64,000 nt of DNA from Catonia carolina (lineage: Eukaryota; Arthropoda; Insecta; Hemiptera; Achilidae), in contig JAQMRL010000004.1 in assembly GCA_035578175.1 (NCBI GenBank), positions 39,885,401-39,949,400 on the forward strand, in the 5' to 3' direction. This document shows positions 58,289 through 64,000 of the stretch, in pieces (positions within the stretch are counted from its first letter, which is position 1; every line of letters begins with the position of its first letter). Below the pieces are notes generated by a model, which was not told where the DNA came from, made no database searches, and saw nothing but the letters and a program-made list of their open reading frames with translations. Both the position numbers and the translations under genes were made by a program.

Positions 58289-58390
58289 CTGCATATTTTT
58301 AATTGCTTCTATTAATTGATCTTCACTACGTAAATTTCCAGTCTCTCTATCAGTTTCAGGTAGATATCCATAATTTTGTAAATAATTCAT
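58289..58390 (-). CDS. Mmp2: Matrix metalloproteinase exon: propeptide start
   Basis: A 102-nt exon (34 codons, phase 0 at both ends) with acceptor TTTATTTTCAG before 58390 and donor GTAATTGA after 58289. It encodes MNYLQNYGYLPETDRETGN and LRSEDQLIEAIKNMQ, the first helices of the MMP peptidoglycan-binding-like propeptide (YL--FGYLP ... EDQL--AI---Q). The spliced join MQ-AFANIEP with the next exon is what the family requires. The initial Met is probably internal, since the signal-peptide exon should lie upstream (higher coordinates). It was not identified. Confidence 0.85.
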
Positions 58391-58513
58391 CTGAAAATAA
58401 AACAATAAAAGAATAAATTAAGCAAACCATTAATATTTTGTGCATTAAAATTAAAATACATATTAGCAATTCAATTAACAAAAACAACAGATACATCTTG
58501 TTATAAAATATAA

Positions 58514-59106
58514 TCTGGTGTGAAACACTCACACAACTTTCTCTTGCTAATGCAAATAATTTACAATATAACCTAACATTAGTGATAAAACATTAGAAAT
58601 AAACAAAAAACTAACGTCAATAAACATAACCTAATAATTTTAATCATGAGTGAAAGACGCAAAATGAAAATCCACCTCAGTTTGGCTTAAAAATACGGAA
58701 AATCACTCTTTCACGCTAAACTAGGCTCTGTAGAGAAAAATTCTATCTTGTAAAGCATTAAAAGTTTAGTAACCGAGGCGATTTTAAAAAATCGTAGGTC
58801 CCGTTTTTGAGATAATCGCAAAAAATTGAAAAATTACACGAATAAACTACTACTTTTGGGAGACCGATTTTGATGAAAATGTTCGTGTCGGGTCCGGTGT
58901 GGTGTCTAACTTAAGTTTCAAGTTCGTAAGATTTTCCGTTCTTGAGATATTCTGTTCACACACACACAGGCCAATATTGCTAAAAACGCTTTTTGGGTTC
59001 AGGGGGTTTGAAAACGTGTAGATCCGGTAAAAACTTGATTTCGAAAAATCGACATGAAAACAATACTTTTCTTCTTATATTTATATTCATATAGGCAAGA
59101 GAAAGT
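58514..59106 (-). mobile_element. HINE-like element, internally deleted
   Basis: Both ends are well preserved (hairpin end at 58514, GGCAAGAGAAAGT at 59094-59106). The region between GTAGAGAAAAATTC and CTATCTTGTAAAGC is missing both internal repeats. Confidence 0.85.
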
Positions 59107-60614
59107 GAAAATTCACTTTTCCGTAAGGTCACTCGTAATAGCATTATACTTCCTTAAAAAACTGGTAAACAAGTAGTAAATGTTGGCAAAGAATAGAAAT
59201 GACATATTTTTTCAGTAAACTTCAGACAGTGGCTAAAAAACTGCAGGACAACTTCAATAAAGGACTAATCATATTTTTATTAGAGAAAAATCATGTAGCT
59301 ACAAAAATTTTTCAGTATTTGAGTGTTTATACTGCTACCGAAATATACTTTTATGAATTTTAAGTATAACTTAGTAATTTAACTTAAATCAAAATATTAT
59401 TTCTTTTTATTGTATGCAACGTATGAAAATATTGTTAATTAACTTGCAACTCAAAAAATTGTTCATTTACACAGCAGCTGACGAAATGTTGCAACCTTCT
59501 CCTGGAAAAGAATTATGTTTATGTTAATGTAATTTCCATAATGTATATTTTCATCACAAACCGAAGTCCCGGATGTTTACTTTTCCCAAACAAGCAGTTC
59601 TAAACCCAGTAGGCCTACTCATATCCCCGGGGAAGCTAAAAAAATCAGGAATGTCCGGGAAAACACGTACGCACGGTAACGGGAGCCATGTATTTTTTTT
59701 GTACAAACTCAATTACGTGACAGATAAGGTGAAATGAAAACAGTAGCGTTCGGGTGGATCAAATTACTCTTTAAATGTAATTATAACGTTTTTAAAAAAA
59801 TAACGCAAAGATTTATCACACACATTGTAATCACACATATTCTAAAATAAGTTGCGTGTGGAATAAAAGTGTAGTCTTGTTCGACCGTACCCAAGTTTAC
59901 AGTATTATAGCATTGCATTTACCGTACTACAATAATCTAGTATTGTAACGAAGTTAAAGATTGTCCATAGACACGCAACTGTGTTAATTTCTGTTTTTTT
60001 CCATGAAACCAATTATTTTAAAAGTTTTACTATAACTTAATTATGTTTAATGTGTATTATATTCAATTTTTGACAGTATAATATATGGTTTTAGAACATA
60101 ATATTATTTTTTTATGTTTAATTAAATATATTTTAAACATATTCGATTTATTTAAATTTTTTTCTGTATAGTCCTATGCCGCGGACAGAACCCTTTGTGA
60201 GGAAGAGTTTTTCCGTAAGGTATATTTAGTTAAAAATATTGTATACTTGTACAGTTAAGTTTAGTTTAGTAACAAATCGTAATGTATATTTAAGTAAATA
60301 AAAATATTAACTGTTATATTTAGGGAAATAATTATAGTAAATATATTTTGGTCTGGATCTAAATTGAATCACTTGTTTAAGAAACCATACGTGTCCATTT
60401 TTATCAAAATTAAGTTAGTGTTAAAAATCAAATTTTTCATTGCATTTCTATTATTATATAGAGAAAACAGCTCGTATAGTAGTTGATTTAACCAACAGAA
60501 AATTCTTTTTTGTTTGAGAAACATTAGAATTATTTTTATGGTCATCAGCAGAAACAGATTATAAGCCCGAAAAAATGTTGAATTAATTGTTTTTCTTGAA
60601 ATTAAAATCAATAA
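59107..60614. other. AT-rich DNA, nothing recognised
   Basis: 1.5 kb without a recognisable gene, SINE or transposon end. It could be metalloproteinase intron or 5' flank. Confidence 0.45.
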
Positions 60615-60705
60615 AAATTTTATTTAACGCATTTTTCTCTATAGAGCCTAGTTTAGTGTGGAAGAGTGATTTCCGGTATTTTTAAGCTAAACTGAGGTTG
60701 ATTGA
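60615..60705 (+). mobile_element. HINE-like internal fragment
   Basis: TTTAACGCATTTTTCTC, AGAGCCTAGTTTAG, GAAGAGTGATTTCCGG and AAACTGAGGTTGATT appear in the order of the segment before the hairpin end. No terminus is present. Confidence 0.65.
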
Positions 60706-61022
60706 ATCTTAAACAAATATGTAGTAAATTAATGTTATAATATAAATAGACTGGAGTATTCTGAGTAAAATAAGTCGCATTAGGTTTATTTATTTACTCA
60801 ATATGCATTTGAGAAAAATCATGCTGGAAAATTCCCTCGTCTAATAATATCCATTAAAATGAGATAAAATTTATAATACATTACTTTTAAAGAAGTACTT
60901 CAAATTCATGTCAAATAATTTTTAAAAATATGTATCAATAAAATTAGAAAAATAATTTTTTTATTTCCTGAAAAATCACTTGCGTTGGACTCGTGTTGTC
61001 TCTCTCACAAGCGATTCAATTA

Positions 61023-61110
61023 CAGTAAAGCCTCGATTATCCGAGGTGGGGACTGAGGGAACCTTGAATAAACTATGACTCGGATAACACAGACTCTGTC
61101 AAAAATCAAG
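61023..61110 (+). mobile_element. pogo/Tigger-like terminus
   Basis: After TA (61021-61022), CAGTAAAGCCTCGATTATCC is a typical pogo/Tigger terminal repeat. A second ATGACTCGGATAACA motif follows about 50 bp later. The right boundary was not found. Confidence 0.45.
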
Positions 61111-61228
61111 AAGGAAGCATATGGTAAACTAGTGAAATTTATGAAAATATCATCAAAGATATGAAAATGGCATCTATAGTATTATCGTATGAAAAAATGA
61201 CGTACAAATAAAAATACAAAATGAAAAA

Positions 61229-61850
61229 TCTGGTGTGAAACACTCAACAACTTTCTCTTGCCTATGCAAATAATGAACAATACAACCTAGTATTAGTAAT
61301 AAAACATTAGAAATAAACAAAAAACTAACCTCAAAAAACATAACCTTATTTTAATCATGAGTGAATGATGCAAAATGAAAATCAACCTCAGTTTGGCTTA
61401 AAAATACAGGAAATCACTCTTTCACGCTAAACTAGGCTGTGAAGAGAAAAATGCGTTAAATAAAAGTTGTAGATCTTTTAATTTTCTATAAATTAGAATA
61501 TATACTCTTTTGACGTAAAATCCATACTAAGACTGAAATCTTAAAAAATAAATTTTTTCACATTTTTGTGAAAAAACAGAAATCGCTAATTACCGCTAAA
61601 CTAAGCGTTATACAAAAGAATGTTTGGCATAAAAGTTGTAGTATTTTAAATTCTCTACAACTTTTATTATATAAATTTTTGTGCTAAAATCCATATTAAA
61701 GCCGCAATCTTAAAAACACAATTTTTTCTACGAGAGCACAGCTTCCCCAAGAATTTCAATAGACATTGCTCCTACCCTATCATGTAGAGTAAAAAATTTA
61801 GTAAATGAGGCGATTTTTAAAAAATCGTCGCATTTACTAATATTTTTTGT
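61229..61850 (-). mobile_element. HINE-like element ending in a short turn-around
   Basis: The hairpin end and both internal repeats are present. At about 61815 the sequence GCGATTTTTAAAAAATCG is followed by TCGCATTTACTAATATTTTT, the opposite-strand version of the same element region. The copy thus folds back for about 35 bp and stops. The microsatellite-side end is absent. Confidence 0.8.
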
Positions 61851-62038
61851 GTCGATGATTATAGGCCTAATAAGAACGAATCAATTTAAGTTAGTAATTT
61901 CATATTTTGTTTCAATTTAATTTTCATTATTTCAAGTTTATTAAATTATTTTATTTATTTTCAAAAATCTCGTTTCATTTCAATTAATTAATTTTCATTT
62001 TCAATTTGTTAGTTCATGCAACCAATTGAGCGTTACAA

Positions 62039-62102
62039 GCCGAAAGGCTGGTTTGAACCTCTAGAGTCTAGAGGCTTTACTAAGTAAAACGTGGAGTGAG
62101 AA
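62039..62102 (+). repeat. Repeat family D fragment
   Basis: CCGAAAGGCTGGTTTGAACC through TTTACTAAGTAAAACG matches the first 60 bp of the family. Confidence 0.7.
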
Positions 62103-62981
62103 TTTTGTTATCAATTGTATTTATAATTAGATTAAGTAGTTAGTTATAAAATACTAATATCCTAATAATAATTGTAAAAATTAATTAATGTATCAATTTG
62201 TTAATTAACGCTCGTTATAAGTTTAAACCAGATCCTGAAAGAACTTGGAATAAAATAACGATATCTTAATTTCGTTTTGTTATTATAAACTCATGTCTTT
62301 GGCAGAGGAAACAAAGCTAATGGAAGCGAAAGAAGTTTAGTTAATTCAAATAATTGACTAAATTGATCCAGTGAGTCAAACAAGAAAAAAAATGTCTTAT
62401 TTTATCTAAATTTAGAACTATTTGCGGCAACTGAAAAATTATTTAGTAAAAAATTGAAACATTTATTAATACACTCGTAGTTAAATTTCTTAACATTAAA
62501 GTAATTTCTCATCGGATAAATTACGAATTATTTAAGCAGAGAAGCAATTTTTGCCTACGGTTCATGAATATTCCCGGAACACGATTGCACATTTGAACTG
62601 TGATCTCATTAATTGAAGTCCAGACGGATCAACATTGTCTATTTCCTTTTAGCAGCTTCCTAATGTGTTTGCAAACGCCCGCCGATTACATGACGCCACG
62701 CTGAGCAAAGTTAACCGTCAAACAATTTACATTTATCTAATATTAACTTGTTTGTTAGATTGACAACAAACCTTCCTTCAACTAAACTAATGCATGACTC
62801 AACTAGGTTACTAACCGCTTTGTACCGCTTTACTCCTCTTCGCTCGCCTGTTAATAATCTCCTTATTGCCTGTATCGATAAACTACTCTCTATCACTTCT
62901 AACAGCGGCTCAATTCTGCAAATTAGGCTTCTTCCTCTAATTTCAACAGAACTAATAAAGTTTTTCACTAAATAATAATTC
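62103..62981. other. DNA with overlapping open frames, unassigned
   Basis: 62711-62975 is open on both strands (85 codons minus, 75 codons plus) and less AT-rich. Neither product shows a recognisable domain or signal peptide. It could be a diverged repeat or an unrecognised exon. Confidence 0.3.
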
Positions 62982-63155
62982 GGCCGCCTCCATAGCGCAG
63001 TCGTTTACAGAATTGCTTACAAAACCAAAAACCCAAGGTTCAAATCCCGACTAAGGTTTGAAAATTGTTACAAGTCAAAACTTCCAACTCCATAATATAC
63101 CCTAGTTGCTAATGACAAAGTTATTGATGTGACTTTAATAATAAATTTTAAAAAA
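62982..63155 (+). repeat. SINE family A, full length
   Basis: Head CGGCCGCCTCCATAGCGCAG, box-B-like AGGTTCAAATCCCG, body with AGTTGCTAATGACAAAG, tail GATGTGACTTTAATAATAAA. Confidence 0.8.
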
Positions 63156-63180
63156 GTATTTCAGTTAAAAGAAACTTTAG

Positions 63181-63341
63181 GTCACCTCCGTGGCCCAGTG
63201 GTTAGCGTGCTACGCTACAAAGCGGAAGTCCCGGGTTCGATTCCCGAGCAGGGTCTGGAAAATTATTACAAGTTCAAACCACTGATCCTCACCTCAACGT
63301 AGTCGCTAACAACCAAGATGTTGATGCGACTTAAAATATAA
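63181..63341 (+). repeat. SINE family A, full length
   Basis: Head CACCTCCGTGGCCCAGTGG, perfect box B in CCGGGTTCGATTCCCG, body with GTAGTCGCTAACAACCAAG, tail GATGCGACTTAAAATATAAA. It follows the previous copy head to tail by 25 bp. Confidence 0.85.
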
Positions 63342-63350
63342 ACTCATTTA

Positions 63351-63454
63351 GTTGGCTGACCATGTGGTAAGAAACAGAACTATTTATTTTAGCACTGCAT
63401 TTAACAAATTGACTGCAAATAATTTGACACTCCACCTGTCTGTTATGAGCAGAA
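63351..63454 (+). repeat. Repeat family D, 3' part
   Basis: GTTGGCTGACCATGTGGTAA through CTCCACCTGTCTGTTATGAG matches the last 100 bp of the family. Confidence 0.75.
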
Positions 63455-64000
63455 TAATTTCTAAATTTTGTAATACACACATTGAAAATTAACTTGACCA
63501 ACAAGTACAGTTTATATTTTAAATTGGAGTTATGACAATGGGGTAATTTTAATTAATCTCCATCAAGATATACGTTCTAATGTTTTAAAATTTACTTTTA
63601 GTTAAATAATTAAAATGATTGTAAATAGTATTCATAGGAAATACAAAAAACAATTCTTTTTACCAAAACAATCTATCAGCACGTTCAACATTGGTTATTA
63701 TTTGCACTATTTCATTTTTATCAGCAAAATATTAGTATTACCAATGTTTTCTGTCATCTTAATGTTTTCCCTAAAGCAAACAAGATACTCGTATCTAACC
63801 AAATAAAGAAACAGTTACAACAGGTACAAAAATATAAAATATTATAATCTTTGAACTCATAATATTTATTTTTCTTTTAAAAACATAAGGTTTAATACAT
63901 GAAATGCTCAGATAGAAGAGATATGATAAACAAGTGTCAAAAATCTTAGAATAGTGTATTTGGGAAGATGAATAATATCAAAAATAAGCAAAATCATTAA
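63455..64000. other. AT-rich DNA, nothing recognised
   Basis: A 63-codon frame at 63615-63806 is hydrophobic and AT-driven, with no splice context that would make it a signal-peptide exon. Confidence 0.4.

Noticed and set aside
62711..62975. Missing metalloproteinase signal-peptide exon
   Set aside because: Neither strand gives a hydrophobic signal sequence followed by a phase-0 donor site.
1..64000. CRISPR array, bacterial operons or prophage
   Set aside because: The repeats are dispersed, inverted and transposon-bounded, not regularly spaced. Composition and splice sites are those of an animal genome.

Overview
This is a 64-kb piece of AT-rich animal nuclear DNA, almost certainly from an insect. 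A hemipteran is plausible, but the sequence does not prove it. The signs are split exons with canonical GT/AG boundaries, one intact mariner and broken relatives, several tRNA-derived SINE families, 5'-truncated non-LTR retrotransposons, (TA)n and (GT)n(GC)n microsatellites, and very few long ORFs. Nothing looks prokaryotic or organellar.

Host genes. The only host gene I recognise is on the minus strand at the right. Exons at 58289-58390 and 53781-53944 are separated by a 4.3-kb intron. They encode the propeptide of a matrix metalloproteinase (closest in feel to insect Mmp2), including a PRCGLPD cysteine switch and a furin-type RKKR site. The signal-peptide exon and the catalytic exons were not found. 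A second candidate is a GC-rich unit at about 48577-49086 (minus). It has a TATA box, an 86-codon ORF in a good start context, two perfect histone-mRNA-type 3' stem-loops and a purine-rich downstream element, but the protein is not a recognisable histone.

Mobile DNA. The dominant repeat, called HINE-like here, is up to about 1 kb long. It has about 20 full, deleted or fragmentary copies covering roughly 18% of the window. It has a 13-bp subterminal inverted repeat at both ends, a small terminal hairpin after the second one, two internal direct repeats of about 170 bp, and an internal GT/GC microsatellite. That layout matches Helentron-associated (HINE/DINE-1-like) elements. Four SINE-like families recur: A (about 175 bp, tRNA head), B (about 190 bp, tRNA head), C (about 300 bp, tRNA-like head) and D (about 390 bp). 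Family A shares its 3' tail with a Jockey-like LINE relic at 10215-10855, its likely mobiliser. Cut-and-paste elements include an intact mariner (19459-20781), two fold-back mariners, TTAA-flanked piggyBac-like MITEs, TA-flanked MITEs (one a nearly perfect 398-bp palindrome), pogo/Tigger-like ends and a transposase relic, and hAT-like ends.

Layout. 0-10 kb: HINE and SINE cluster with nested MITEs. 9.6-10.9 kb: two LINE relics. 11-19 kb: dispersed repeats in AT-rich DNA. 19-21.7 kb: intact mariner inside a HINE. 22-35 kb: more HINE, SINE and LINE relics. 37-44 kb: fold-back mariners and other DNA-transposon debris. 45-49 kb: tandem repeat, LINE relic and histone-like unit. 50-64 kb: repeats around the two metalloproteinase exons. 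Nested insertions and target-site duplications give a partial relative chronology.

Strand convention for HINE copies: plus means the ACTTTCTCTTGCC end comes first and the hairpin end last.
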